Origin: Mycolicibacterium sp. MU0053
GTDB taxonomy: Bacteria > Actinomycetota > Actinomycetes > Mycobacteriales > Mycobacteriaceae
Direction: 5' to 3'
NCBI RefSeq assembly: GCF_963378095.1
Contig: NZ_OY726397.1
Coordinates: forward strand, 4,464,001-4,528,000
Length of the DNA: 64,000 bases
Shown: positions 6,981 to 15,476 of the stretch, in pieces
Layout of the letters: each line of letters begins with the position of its first letter
Numbering within the stretch: the first letter of the stretch is position 1
Made by a program: the position numbers and the translations under genes
Notes under the pieces: generated by a model
What the model was told of the DNA's origin: nothing
The model's database searches: none
Seen by the model: only the letters and a program-made list of their open reading frames with translations

Positions 6981-9191
6981 ATGCCGATCGCAATCAATTC
7001 CGAGCACGTAGACCTGGCCGATTCGGTGCGCTCGCTGGTGGAGCGGGTCGCGCCCTCGGAGGTGTTGCACGAGGCGCTCGAAACGCCGGTCCCCAATCCG
7101 CCACCGTATTGGAAGGCCGCCGCCGAACAGGGCCTGCAGGGTCTGCATCTGGCCGAGTCGGTGGGCGGGCAGGGCTTCGGAATACTGGAATTGGCGATCG
7201 TGCTCGCCGAGTTCGGTCGCGGCGCCGTGCCGGGGCCGTTCGTGCCGTCGGCGATCGCCAGCGCGCTGATCGCCGCGCACGATCCGGACGCCGAGATCCT
7301 CGCGGGCCTGGCCGCCGGCGAGACCATCGCGACCTACGCGCTGGACTCCGGGCTGACCGCCACGCGCCAGAGTGATGCGCTGGTGATCCGCGGCGAGGTG
7401 CGTGCCGTGCCGGCCGCCGCGCAGGCCGCGGTGCTGGTGCTGCCCGTCGCCGGCCTGGATTCGGCGACCTCGGGTTCGGAGTGGGTGGTGCTCGACGCCG
7501 AAAGCCTCGAGATCGAACCGGTGGTCGGACTCGATCCGCTGCGTCCCGTCGCGCATGTCCGGGCCAACGCCGTCGAGGTCGGCGACGACCGCGTGCTGTC
7601 GAACCTGACCCGGACGGCCGCGCACGCACTGATCTCGACCCTGCTGTCGGCCGAGGCCGTCGGCGTCGCCCGGTGGGCCACCGACACCGCCTCGGCGTAC
7701 GCGAAGATCCGCGAACAGTTCGGTCGTCCGATCGGTCAGTTCCAGGCCGTGAAGCACAAGTGCGCCAACATGATCGCCGTCACCGAACGCGCCACCGCCG
7801 CAGTCTGGGACGCGGCCCGCGCGATCGACGAGGTGGCCCGCGGCGATGTCGACCTCGAGTCCGCGCACGTCGAGTTCGCCGCGGCCGTGGCCGCCACGCT
7901 GGCGCCGGTCGCCGCGCAGCGCTGCGCCGAGGACTGCATCCAGGTGCACGGCGGCATCGGCTTCACCTGGGAGCACGACACCAACATCTACTACCGGCGC
8001 GCGCTGGTGCTCGCGGCCTCGTTCGGCCGGGCCGCCGACTATCCGCAACGGGTCGTCGACGCCGCCGGCGCCACCGGCATGCGAGGCATCGACATCGACC
8101 TCGATCCCGACACCGAGAAGTTGCGCGAGCAGATCCGCGCGGAAGTCGCAGGCCTGAAGGCGATCCCACGCGAGGAGCGCAACACCGCGATCGCCGAGGG
8201 CGGCTGGGTGATTCCGCACCTGCCCAAGCCGTGGGGCCGGTCCGCGAGCCCGATCGAGCAGATCATCATCGCCCAGGAGTTCGGTACCGGCCGGGTGCGT
8301 CGACCTCAGGTGGGGATCGCCGCCTGGATCATCCCCTCGATCGTCGCGTTCGGCACCGACGAGCAGAAGCAACGCTTCCTGCCGCCGACCCTGCGCGGCG
8401 AGATGATCTGGTGCCAGCTGTTCTCCGAGCCCGGCGCCGGCTCCGACCTAGCGAGCCTGACCACCAAGGCCACCAAGGTCGACGGCGGCTGGCGCATCAC
8501 CGGTCAGAAGATCTGGACCACCGGCGCGCAGTTCTCGCAGTGGGGTGCGCTGCTGGCGAGAACGGACCCGAGCGCACCGAAACACAGTGGCATCACCTAC
8601 TTCCTGCTCGACATGGCCAGCGAGGGCGTCGAGATCAAGCCGCTGCGCGAGCTGACCGGCAACGCGATGTTCAACACGGTGTTCATCGACGACGTGTTCG
8701 TGCCCGACGACATGGTGCTCGGCGAGGTCGACCGCGGCTGGGAGGTCAGCCGCAATACCCTTACCGCCGAACGGGTTTCGATCGGCAGCAGCGAGCCGCC
8801 GTTTTTGCCCAGCCTGGACAAGTTCGTCGAGTTTCTCAGGGCGGGGCAGTTCGACCAGATCGAGCAGAACCACGCCGGGCAGTTGATCGCCGAGGGGCAC
8901 GCCGCGAAGCTGCTGAACATGCGCTCGACGCTGCTGACGCTGGCCGGCGGGGACGCGATGCCCTCGGCGGCGATCTCCAAGCTGTTGTCGATGAAGACCG
9001 GCCAGGGCTACGCCGAGTTCGCGGTGGCCTCGTTCGGCACCGACGGGGTGCTCGGCGACGAGCAGACCCTGCAAGGCATCTGGGCGCAGTACCTGCTCGC
9101 GAGCCGGGCGACCACGATCTACGGCGGCACCTCGGAGGTGCAACTCAACATCATCGCCGAGCGGTTGCTGGGCCTGCCCCGCGACCCGTAG
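6981..9191 (+). CDS. fadE6: Double-domain acyl-CoA dehydrogenase FadE6
   Basis: 736 residues, about twice the size of a usual acyl-CoA dehydrogenase, as in M. tuberculosis FadE6 (Rv0271c). The N-terminal half (about 1-365) keeps the C-terminal helical part with REQFGRPIGQFQAVKH and CIQVHGGIGFTWEHD. The second half (about 370-736) has the full fold, with the FAD-binding WCQLFSEPGAGSDLASL and WTTGAQFSQW and the terminal YGGTSEVQLNI. The usual Glu of the end motif is Thr/Ser-flanked here, so the exact catalytic base needs alignment. It removes two hydrogens from an acyl- or steroid-side-chain-CoA using FAD. It lies 20 bp after the dehydrogenase and probably in the same transcript. Confidence 0.9.
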   Translation: MPIAINSEHVDLADSVRSLVERVAPSEVLHEALETPVPNPPPYWKAAAEQGLQGLHLAESVGGQGFGILELAIVLAEFGRGAVPGPFVPSAIASALIAAHDPDAEILAGLAAGETIATYALDSGLTATRQSDALVIRGEVRAVPAAAQAAVLVLPVAGLDSATSGSEWVVLDAESLEIEPVVGLDPLRPVAHVRANAVEVGDDRVLSNLTRTAAHALISTLLSAEAVGVARWATDTASAYAKIREQFGRPIGQFQAVKHKCANMIAVTERATAAVWDAARAIDEVARGDVDLESAHVEFAAAVAATLAPVAAQRCAEDCIQVHGGIGFTWEHDTNIYYRRALVLAASFGRAADYPQRVVDAAGATGMRGIDIDLDPDTEKLREQIRAEVAGLKAIPREERNTAIAEGGWVIPHLPKPWGRSASPIEQIIIAQEFGTGRVRRPQVGIAAWIIPSIVAFGTDEQKQRFLPPTLRGEMIWCQLFSEPGAGSDLASLTTKATKVDGGWRITGQKIWTTGAQFSQWGALLARTDPSAPKHSGITYFLLDMASEGVEIKPLRELTGNAMFNTVFIDDVFVPDDMVLGEVDRGWEVSRNTLTAERVSIGSSEPPFLPSLDKFVEFLRAGQFDQIEQNHAGQLIAEGHAAKLLNMRSTLLTLAGGDAMPSAAISKLLSMKTGQGYAEFAVASFGTDGVLGDEQTLQGIWAQYLLASRATTIYGGTSEVQLNIIAERLLGLPRDP

Positions 9192-9205
9192 GCCACCACT
9201 TTCCC

Positions 9206-9265
9206 GCGAGCAGACACAAACTCCCCCGCTTTCCCTTGAAATTGGGGGAGTTTGTGTCTGCTCGC
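9206..9265. terminator. Perfect 22-bp stem-loop after fadE6
   Basis: Arms 9206-9227 (starting GCGAGCAGACAC) and 9244-9265 (ending GTGTCTGCTCGC) are perfectly complementary over 22 bp around a 16-base loop. It lies 15 bp after the fadE6 stop and is not followed by a T-run. This suits an intrinsic, mycobacterial-type terminator or an mRNA-stabilising hairpin. Confidence 0.7.
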
Positions 9266-9292
9266 CGGTGAATGCGGGGTATACGCCCCGCT

Positions 9293-10021
9293 ATGGCGAT
9301 CCATATCGGAACCTCGGGGTGGTCCTACGACCACTGGAACGGCGAGCTCTACGAGCCGGGTCTGCCCAAGTCAAAACGGTTGTGGCGCTATACCCAAGAG
9401 TTCGACACCGTCGAACTCAACACCAGCTTCTATCACTGGCCGCGCGCCACCGCGTTCGCCCGGTGGCGCGACGAATTGCCCAGCGGCTTCATGATGACGG
9501 TCAAGGCACCGCGTGGGCTGACCCATGCCCGGCGACTTCGCAACCCCGAGGTGTGGATCGAACGGATCGCCGACAGCTGGCCCGAACTCGGTGACCGCCG
9601 GGCCGCGCTGCTAGTGCAACTGCATCCCGCACAGCAGCGCGACGACCCGCGACTGGAGTACTTCCTGAGCCTGCTGCCGGCCGCGACCACGGTCGCGATC
9701 GAACTGCGCCACCCGTCGTGGGACGCCCCGGAGGTCTACGAACTGCTGGAACGGTACGGGGCGGCGTATGTGGTGATGAGCGGGGCGGGCATGCCGTGCG
9801 TGCTGCGGGCCACCGCCGACTTGGTCTACGTGCGGTTGCACGGCCCGGATGACGCCGATCTGTACGCGGGTTCCTACAGCGCCGCGGACCTGCAGTGGTG
9901 GGCGCAGCGCATCGACGAGTGGGAGCGCCAGGGCCGGGACGTGTTGGTCTACTTCAACAACGACGGCAGTGGCAACGCGGTGCGCAACGCCCGGGATCTG
10001 CGGGCATTGCTGGACAGTTAG
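9293..10021 (+). CDS. DUF72 (YecE-like) family protein
   Basis: 242 residues from ATG 9293 (MAIHIGTSGWSYDHW). An upstream in-frame ATG at 9272 would sit close to the hairpin. DUF72 proteins have a TIM-barrel-like fold. Signature pieces are HIGTSGWSYDHWNG at the N-terminus, VELNTSFYHWP near residue 40, FMMTVKAPRGLTHARRL near 70, AIELRHPSW near 140, YVRLHGPDD near 180 and DVLVYFNND near 217. The function of the family is not established. It is convergent with the F420 oxidoreductase gene; the stops overlap by four bases (TTAG at 10018). Confidence 0.88.
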   Translation: MAIHIGTSGWSYDHWNGELYEPGLPKSKRLWRYTQEFDTVELNTSFYHWPRATAFARWRDELPSGFMMTVKAPRGLTHARRLRNPEVWIERIADSWPELGDRRAALLVQLHPAQQRDDPRLEYFLSLLPAATTVAIELRHPSWDAPEVYELLERYGAAYVVMSGAGMPCVLRATADLVYVRLHGPDDADLYAGSYSAADLQWWAQRIDEWERQGRDVLVYFNNDGSGNAVRNARDLRALLDS

Positions 10022-11007
10022 GCCGGTGCGGCGTCGCGCAGCGCGCTCAGCAGCGGCTGCGCCGCCTCCTCGAGGAACCGGTCCTGGCTCTCGTCACCGA
10101 TCTGGACCACCGCGATGTCGGTGAAGCCCGCCTCCCAGTAGGCGCTCATGGCGTCGACGATGGCCTCGAGGTCGGGCCCGCACGGGATGGACTGCGCCAC
10201 GTCCTCGGGCCGCACGAACTGGGTGGCCCCCGCGAAACCCGCCGGCGTCGGCAGGTCGGCGTTGACGTCCCAGCCGCCGGCGAACCACCTGAACTGCTCG
10301 TGGGCCCGTTGCACGGCTGCGTCCCGGTCGGGGTCCCAGCAGATCGGGATCTGCCCGACCACGCGGGATTCGCCCGGCAATCCGTACCCGTGCCGGGTGT
10401 CATGCCACGAGCGCACCAAGTCGGCCTCGGGTTGCACCGCGATCAGGTGATCGGCCAGCGGCGCGAACGCCTCGACCGATTTGTCGCCGGACACCGCGGT
10501 CGCGATCGCCACCGGAATCTCGGGCAGATCCCACAGCCGGGCCGAGTCCACCTCGTAGTAGGTGCCCTTGTAGTCGACGAGTTCGCCGCCGAACAACTCC
10601 CGGATGATCCGGGTCGCCTCCCGCAGCATGTCGTGCCGTCGCTTGATCGTGGGCCAGCCCTTGCCGACCACATGCTCGTTGAGGTTCTCACCGCTGCCCA
10701 GGCCGAGGGTGAAGCGTCCGTCGGCCAGGATCTGCAGCGTGGCGGCCTGCTGCGCCACCACCGCCGGGTGATAGCGCATGGTCGGGCAGGTCACGTAGGT
10801 GAACAATTCGACCTGTTCGGTGACCTGGGCGACCGCACCGAGGGACACCCACGCGTTGGGCGCGTGCCCCTGCGTCGTCAACCACGGCGAGTAGTGGTCG
10901 CTGCAGACCTCGAAGTCGAAACCCGCCTGCTCCGCCGAAATGGCGTACCGGACAAGGTCTTTGGGTCCACTCTGTTCGGTGAACAAGGTATATCCGAACC
11001 GGGTCAT
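10018..11007 (-). CDS. F420-dependent LLM-class oxidoreductase (G6PDH-like)
   Basis: 329-residue luciferase-like monooxygenase fold protein, closest in pattern to F420-dependent glucose-6-phosphate dehydrogenase and related TIGR03557-type oxidoreductases. It uses cofactor F420 rather than FMN. Features are FGYTLFTEQSGP at the start, CSDHYSPWLTTQGHAPNAW near residue 35, LGLGSGENLNEHVVG near 102 and WDPDRDAAVQRAHEQFRWF near 225. The substrate could be a sugar phosphate or hydroxymycolate as in Fgd/hGDH paralogues; this cannot be told from the sequence. It lies leftward after udgX with a 42-bp gap. Confidence 0.88.
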   Translation of the reverse strand: MTRFGYTLFTEQSGPKDLVRYAISAEQAGFDFEVCSDHYSPWLTTQGHAPNAWVSLGAVAQVTEQVELFTYVTCPTMRYHPAVVAQQAATLQILADGRFTLGLGSGENLNEHVVGKGWPTIKRRHDMLREATRIIRELFGGELVDYKGTYYEVDSARLWDLPEIPVAIATAVSGDKSVEAFAPLADHLIAVQPEADLVRSWHDTRHGYGLPGESRVVGQIPICWDPDRDAAVQRAHEQFRWFAGGWDVNADLPTPAGFAGATQFVRPEDVAQSIPCGPDLEAIVDAMSAYWEAGFTDIAVVQIGDESQDRFLEEAAQPLLSALRDAAPA

Positions 11008-11049
11008 GTTCGTTCGGATACCCGCGCTTCGCCGCGGTAAACAGCATCC

Positions 11050-11673
11050 TCAGAGCAGTCCGGACGCCAGGCGCAGGTCCGACACCAGGGCCTCGAAGGC
11101 CGCGTCCCGCCGGTCGGCCGGGCCTCGCAGGACCGACGAGGGGTGTGGGGTGGCGAGAGCGGGCGTGTTCTCGGGGAGCCGCAGCACTTCACCACGGTGC
11201 GCGGTCAGGCGGAAATCGTTGCCCAGCAACGCCTTCGCCGCGGTGGCCCCCAACAAGACCACGACCTCCGGCTCCACCGCGGTGAGCTCGGCGAACAGCC
11301 AGGGTCGGCAGGCCACCACCTCGGTGCGCGACGGTGTCTGATGGATGCGGCGCTTGCTGCCCGCGGCCCGCTTGAATTTGAAGTGCTTCACGGCGTTGGT
11401 TACGTACACCTCCTCGCGGTTCACCTCGGCGGCAAGCAGTGCCTTGTCCAGCAGCCGGCCCGCCGGGCCGACGAATGGCTGCCCGGCCCGATCCTCCTGA
11501 TCACCGGGCTGCTCGCCCACCAGCATCAGCCGCGCCGAGGCCGGACCGGCGCCGAACACCGTCTGCTCGGCGTCGCGGTACAGCTCGCAGCCCCGGCACC
11601 CGCGCGCGGCGTCGGCCAACGTCGTGAGGTCACCGGATTCGGGGACGAACTGCTGCGCTCCGCGGGCCGCCAT
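11050..11673 (-). CDS. udgX: Uracil-DNA glycosylase UdgX (covalent uracil-DNA binder)
   Basis: 207 residues, family-4-like uracil-DNA glycosylase with the diagnostic UdgX loop KRRIH at residues 107-111. In M. smegmatis UdgX the His of this loop forms a covalent bond with the abasic sugar after uracil is excised; here it is His111. Motif A is GEQPGDQED (53-61) and motif B is HPSSVLRG near residue 173. Cys26 and Cys29 (GCRGC) and Cys near 122 are Fe-S ligands. Where family-4 enzymes have another Cys, VKHFKF places His97, so 3Cys/1His ligation is possible (inference). It lies downstream of fadD2 behind a strong hairpin. Confidence 0.93.
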   Translation of the reverse strand: MAARGAQQFVPESGDLTTLADAARGCRGCELYRDAEQTVFGAGPASARLMLVGEQPGDQEDRAGQPFVGPAGRLLDKALLAAEVNREEVYVTNAVKHFKFKRAAGSKRRIHQTPSRTEVVACRPWLFAELTAVEPEVVVLLGATAAKALLGNDFRLTAHRGEVLRLPENTPALATPHPSSVLRGPADRRDAAFEALVSDLRLASGLL

Positions 11674-11710
11674 GGCTTGCGGTTACCCGGATCGTCGCCC
11701 GCCTATCCGT

Positions 11711-11772
11711 CGCGAGCGTGCGCTGTCCCGCGGATTTGGTCGGCGTGTCGGCCGGGGACACGCCCGCTCGCG
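11711..11772. terminator. Imperfect 20-bp stem-loop after fadD2
   Basis: CGCGAGCGTGCGCTGTCCCG (11711-11730) pairs with 11753-11772 (ending CCCGCTCGCG) with one or two mismatches or bulges. It lies between the fadD2 stop (11796, minus strand) and the udgX start. It is a likely fadD2 terminator and carries the same GCGAGC/GCTCGC ends as the hairpin at 9206. Confidence 0.6.
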
Positions 11773-11795
11773 GGAAAGGGGGGACCCGCTACGGG

Positions 11796-13484
11796 TCAGT
11801 CGAACATCTCCCGGAGCTCGCGCTTGAGGATCTTGCCGGTGGGGTTGCGCGGCAGCTCGTCGAGGAATATCACCTCGCGGGGCACCTTGTAGCGCGCCAG
11901 GTTGGTTTTGACGTACTCCTTGATCGCGGCCTCGTCGATGGTGGCGCCATCGGCCTTGACCACGAACGCGCGCAGCCGGTGGCCCCAATCCTTGTCCTCC
12001 ACGCCCAGCGCCGTAGCCTCGACGACCTCGGGGTGTCCGCTGATGAGGTCCTCGATCTCGGCCGGGAACACGTTCTCACCGCCGGAGACGATCATCTCGT
12101 CGTCGCGGCCGCTGACGTAGAGCAGACCGTCCTCGTCGAAGTAACCGACGTCGCCGGAGGACATCAGGCCGTCGATGATCTGCTTGCCGCCGCCGCCGGT
12201 GTAGCCCTCGAACGGGAAGGTGTTGCCGACGAAGATGCGACCCACCTCCCCCTTGGGGACCTCCTTGCCGTTCTCGTCGTAGAGCTTGACCTTGACGCCC
12301 TTGACCACCGGGCCCACGGTCGCCGGATTCTTCTGCAGGTCCTTCGGACGCGCGATCGAGGCGAACGCGATTTCGGTTGAGCCGTAAAGGTTGTAGACCA
12401 CCGGCCCCAGATCCTTCAGGGCACGGGACGCCAGCTCGGCTCCCAGCTGCGAGCCGGAGACGAACACGATCCGCAACGACGACAGGTCGGGCTTGGGATC
12501 GGTCTTCTCCAACTCGTCGAGCAGTCTGGAGAGCATCACCGGCACCACGACCATCGCGGTTACCTTGTTCTTCTCGATGTCGGCGAGCACCGTCGCCGGC
12601 TTGAACCGGCGACGCAACACCAGCGTGGAGCCGAGCATCATCGCGATGGTGGCGTGCAGGAAACCCAGGGCGTGGAACATCGGCGCCGGCAGCGAGGTCA
12701 CCTCCCCGGCGCGGAACGGCACATGCGAGAGCACCCCACCGATCGGCGCCAACGACGGTGGCGAACTGCGGTTGGCGCCCTTGGGGGTTCCGGTGGTGCC
12801 GCTGGTCAAGATGATGATCTTGGCGTGGTGACTGACCTTGGGTGCGTGCTCCTTGCTGCTGCGCGCGACGAGGTCGGCCAGCGTCTCGTCGGTGGATCCC
12901 GACGGCTCGGACGTGTCCGGGTTGGTCGCCAACGCCCGCAGCTTGCCCAGCGCCGGTTCGGCCATCGAGACGGCCTCGGTGTATTCGTCGTCGTAGATGA
13001 TGACCTTGGCGCCCTCGCGTTCGGACACCTCTTTGATCTGCGGTCCGGAGAATTCGCTGTTGAGCAGGATCATCCGGGCCCCGACGCGCGCGGCGCCGTA
13101 CAGCGCGATCAGGAACCAGCGGTGGTTGCGGATCAGCAACGCGACCCCGTCGCCGCCCTTGACGCCCATCGCCCGCAACCCGTTGGCCACCGCGTGGGCG
13201 GCCTCGTCGAGTTCGCCGAACGTGATCTCGCCGTCGTCGTCGACGACGGCCACCCCGTTGGGGTTGCGGCGCGCATTCAGCGCGGGAATCATGCCGAATT
13301 CGCCCCACCGTCGAATGTCGGCAACCATTGCCACCATGTTCTGCGGGGGCTCGATCCGCAGTGCGCCGGCCTCGAACATCTTGCGCGCATAGTGCAGTTC
13401 GGCCGCGCCACGTTCCGCGTACTTGCCGACCGACTGCTGCAGTTTGGCGGCTGCCAGCAACGGCAGGTCCGTGAGCTTTGCCAT
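11796..13484 (-). CDS. fadD2: Fatty-acid-CoA ligase FadD2
   Basis: 562-residue ANL-superfamily acyl-CoA synthetase: ATP + fatty acid + CoA to acyl-CoA. The P-loop motif is ILTSGTTGTPKG near residue 227. The YGSTE motif (VYNLYGSTEIAFA) lies near 370, SGDVGYFDEDGLLYVSGRDDEMI near 440 and the C-terminal lysine motif NPTGKILKREL near 550. The long N-terminal extension of about 60 residues before the WGEFGM segment is typical of FadD2. Orientation and place match M. tuberculosis Rv0270. It is divergent from the primase-polymerase, 58 bp apart. Confidence 0.93.
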   Translation of the reverse strand: MAKLTDLPLLAAAKLQQSVGKYAERGAAELHYARKMFEAGALRIEPPQNMVAMVADIRRWGEFGMIPALNARRNPNGVAVVDDDGEITFGELDEAAHAVANGLRAMGVKGGDGVALLIRNHRWFLIALYGAARVGARMILLNSEFSGPQIKEVSEREGAKVIIYDDEYTEAVSMAEPALGKLRALATNPDTSEPSGSTDETLADLVARSSKEHAPKVSHHAKIIILTSGTTGTPKGANRSSPPSLAPIGGVLSHVPFRAGEVTSLPAPMFHALGFLHATIAMMLGSTLVLRRRFKPATVLADIEKNKVTAMVVVPVMLSRLLDELEKTDPKPDLSSLRIVFVSGSQLGAELASRALKDLGPVVYNLYGSTEIAFASIARPKDLQKNPATVGPVVKGVKVKLYDENGKEVPKGEVGRIFVGNTFPFEGYTGGGGKQIIDGLMSSGDVGYFDEDGLLYVSGRDDEMIVSGGENVFPAEIEDLISGHPEVVEATALGVEDKDWGHRLRAFVVKADGATIDEAAIKEYVKTNLARYKVPREVIFLDELPRNPTGKILKRELREMFD

Positions 13485-13542
13485 CGTGACAGCCTATGTG
13501 ACGGGCGTTGTACCCCGGTCCCGAACGGAAAGCCGATTTACG

Positions 13543-14787
13543 ATGGGCGACATGGCCGGCACCAGCGGTAAGAGCAACCGGAAGACAGTCCTGGAGGTCG
13601 CCGGGCGCGAAGTCACCGTCAGCCACCCCGACAAGGTCATCTTCCCCGAACCGGGCGTGACCAAGCTGGACCTGATCAATTACTACCTGGCGGTGTCCGA
13701 GGGTGCGTTGCGCGGGGTGGCCGGGCGCCCGATGATTCTCAAGCGGTTCGTCAAAGGCATTGACGAGGAGGCCATCTTCCAGAAGCGGGCCCCCAAGAAT
13801 CGGCCCGACTGGGTTGAGGTCGCCGAGCTCAAGTACCGCTCCGGGACCTCGGCGGAGGAGGCGGTGATCCACGACGCCGCCGGGTTGGTCTGGGCGGTCA
13901 ACCTGGGCTGCATCGACCTCAACCCGCACCCGGTGCGCGCCGGCGATCTCGAGCACCCCGACGAGCTGCGCGTCGACCTGGACCCGATGCCCGGCGTCGA
14001 GTGGCCACAGATTGTCGATGTCGCGATGGTCGCCCGCGAGGTACTCGCCGATCACGGACTGACCGGGTGGCCGAAGACCTCCGGCTCCCGCGGCTTCCAC
14101 ATCTACGCGCGCATCGATCCGCGGTGGCCCTACCGCCAGGTGCGGCTGGCCGCCGAGACCGTGGCCCGCGAGGTGGAGCGCCGAGCCCCGGAGTTGGCCA
14201 CCAGTCGGTGGTGGAAACAGGAGCGCGAGGGTGTTTTCGTCGACTTCAACCAGAACGCCAAGGACCGCACGGTGGCCTCGGCGTATTCCGTGCGCTCCCG
14301 GCCCGACGCCCGGGTGTCCACGCCGCTGCACTGGGACGAGGTGCCGAGCTGCCGCCCCGAGGACTACACGGTGGCCACGGTGCCCGAGCGCTACGCGCAG
14401 CTCGGCGACCCGTGGGCCGGGATGGACTCGGCCGTCGGCGGGCTGGACCGGTTGCTCGAACTCGCCGAGGAGTTGGGTCCGGCCGAGAAGGCACCCAAGG
14501 CCGAGCGCGACGCGAACCTCATCGAGGTGGCGCGCACCAAGACCCGCGACGAGGCGATGGCCGCCCTCGATACCTGGAAGTCGCGTAATCCCGAGGCGGC
14601 CGCCAAGCTCGCACCGGTCGACGTGCTGGTCGACGGGATGCGCGGGCCGTCGTCGATCTGGTATCGGATCCGGATCAATCTGCAGCACGTGCCCACCGAC
14701 CTGCGTCCGCCGCAGGAGGAGTTGATCGCCGATTACTCGCCCTGGGAGGGCTATACCGGCTCGCAAACACGCAGGCCATCGGGCTGA
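13543..14787 (+). CDS. LigD-type primase-polymerase (PolDom) domain protein
   Basis: 414 residues from ATG 13543 (a second ATG at 13552 is equally possible). Stand-alone archaeo-eukaryotic-primase-like polymerase homologous to the POL domain of DNA ligase D and to Rv0269c; M. smegmatis has the paralogues PolD1 and PolD2. Signature parts are VSHPDKVIFPEPGVTKLDL near residue 25, LRVDLDPMPGVEW near 145 (metal-binding DLD), KTSGSRGFHIYARI near 180 (template or nucleotide contact), and FVDFNQNAKDRTVASAYSVR near 235 with the third acidic residue. It adds ribo- or deoxynucleotides during repair synthesis or gap filling. No nuclease or ligase domain is attached. Confidence 0.92.
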   Translation: MGDMAGTSGKSNRKTVLEVAGREVTVSHPDKVIFPEPGVTKLDLINYYLAVSEGALRGVAGRPMILKRFVKGIDEEAIFQKRAPKNRPDWVEVAELKYRSGTSAEEAVIHDAAGLVWAVNLGCIDLNPHPVRAGDLEHPDELRVDLDPMPGVEWPQIVDVAMVAREVLADHGLTGWPKTSGSRGFHIYARIDPRWPYRQVRLAAETVAREVERRAPELATSRWWKQEREGVFVDFNQNAKDRTVASAYSVRSRPDARVSTPLHWDEVPSCRPEDYTVATVPERYAQLGDPWAGMDSAVGGLDRLLELAEELGPAEKAPKAERDANLIEVARTKTRDEAMAALDTWKSRNPEAAAKLAPVDVLVDGMRGPSSIWYRIRINLQHVPTDLRPPQEELIADYSPWEGYTGSQTRRPSG

Positions 14788-14795
14788 AAGTCTTA

Positions 14796-14838
14796 CCGAA
14801 GAATTACCTTCGGCTTCCTGGCGCCTTAAGGTGCGCCA
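14796..14838. terminator. Tandem hairpins after PolDom gene
   Basis: CCGAAG (14796-14801) pairs with CTTCGG (14808-14813), and TGGCGC (14819-14824) pairs with GCGCCA (14833-14838). Both lie within 50 bp of the PolDom stop, so they suit transcription termination. Confidence 0.5.
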
Positions 14839-14896
14839 CTACGTTCGTAGTCATAGAGCCCGTTGTGGCTCGCCGCGTACGACCCGAAGGTAGGTG

Positions 14897-14962
14897 ATGA
14901 CCGTGTTGCTCGACATTCGTTGGTTGCGGTTCCGTTTCTTCAACCGGCACCCCGCGCGCTAG
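14897..14962 (+). CDS. Putative 21-residue small ORF
   Basis: ATG 14897 to TAG 14960-14962 encodes 21 residues rich in Arg and Phe (it begins MTVLLDIRW and ends NRHPAR). A purine-rich GAAGGTAGG stretch immediately upstream is a good ribosome-binding site. It lies after the PolDom hairpins and before the convergent SnoaL-like gene. It has no Cys run or repeated codon that would identify an attenuator, and no rightward gene follows closely. Real translation is possible but unproven. Confidence 0.3.
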   Translation: MTVLLDIRWLRFRFFNRHPAR

Positions 14963-14980
14963 ACATCCGTCGGGCCACCG

Positions 14981-15472
14981 TCAGCGGCGCCCGCCCAAGC
15001 GGGCAGCCGCGTTGCGGATTCGATCGGAGATCCGCACCGAGAACACCGGATTGAACACATCCTCGCGCAGTCTCGTCAGCTTCGAGGTCTTGATCAGCCA
15101 ACGCCCGTCGACCTTCTCGTAGGTCTCGGTGTAGTGGCCATAGCCCGCGAGGTTTATCCCCGGCGCCAGCCGGACCACGTCATTGAGCGCCCAGATGCCC
15201 GTCGCGGTGACCGCCGAGGTCAGTTCGATCTCGGGGGCGTGCACCTGATGGACGGTGACCTGCGACGGCTTGCCCAAGATTTTGCGCAGGAACGCGACGA
15301 ACTCGTCGGCACCCGTGATGACCCGGCCGCCGGCCGCCGAGGTGTCGCTGACGAAATCGTCGGCGAACAGGGTCCGCCAGGCGCCCCAGTCCTTGGCGTC
15401 CAGGTGGCGGCAATAGCGGGCCTTGAGCTGCTTGATCGCCTCGATTTCCAGCAGGGTGGTGGCGGCATCCAT
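14981..15472 (-). CDS. SnoaL-like (NTF2 superfamily) protein
   Basis: 163 residues from ATG 15472 (MDAATTLLEIEAIKQLKARY). Cystatin-like cone fold as in SnoaL_4/limonene-epoxide-hydrolase-type proteins. KQLKARYCRHLDAKDWGAWRTLFADDF (about residues 12-38) and the VHQVHAPEIEL, GYGHYTETY and GRWLIKTSKLTRL strands are family features. It probably acts on, or binds, a small hydrophobic compound. It starts 4 bp after the VOC stop at 15477, so the two genes are one leftward operon. Confidence 0.82.
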   Translation of the reverse strand: MDAATTLLEIEAIKQLKARYCRHLDAKDWGAWRTLFADDFVSDTSAAGGRVITGADEFVAFLRKILGKPSQVTVHQVHAPEIELTSAVTATGIWALNDVVRLAPGINLAGYGHYTETYEKVDGRWLIKTSKLTRLREDVFNPVFSVRISDRIRNAAARLGGRR

Positions 15473-15476
15473 GGCG

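Noticed and set aside
12076..14766. 896-residue leftward frame across fadD2 and the PolDom gene
   Set aside because: It runs antisense to PolDom and out of frame through fadD2; both genes have strong motifs in their own frames.
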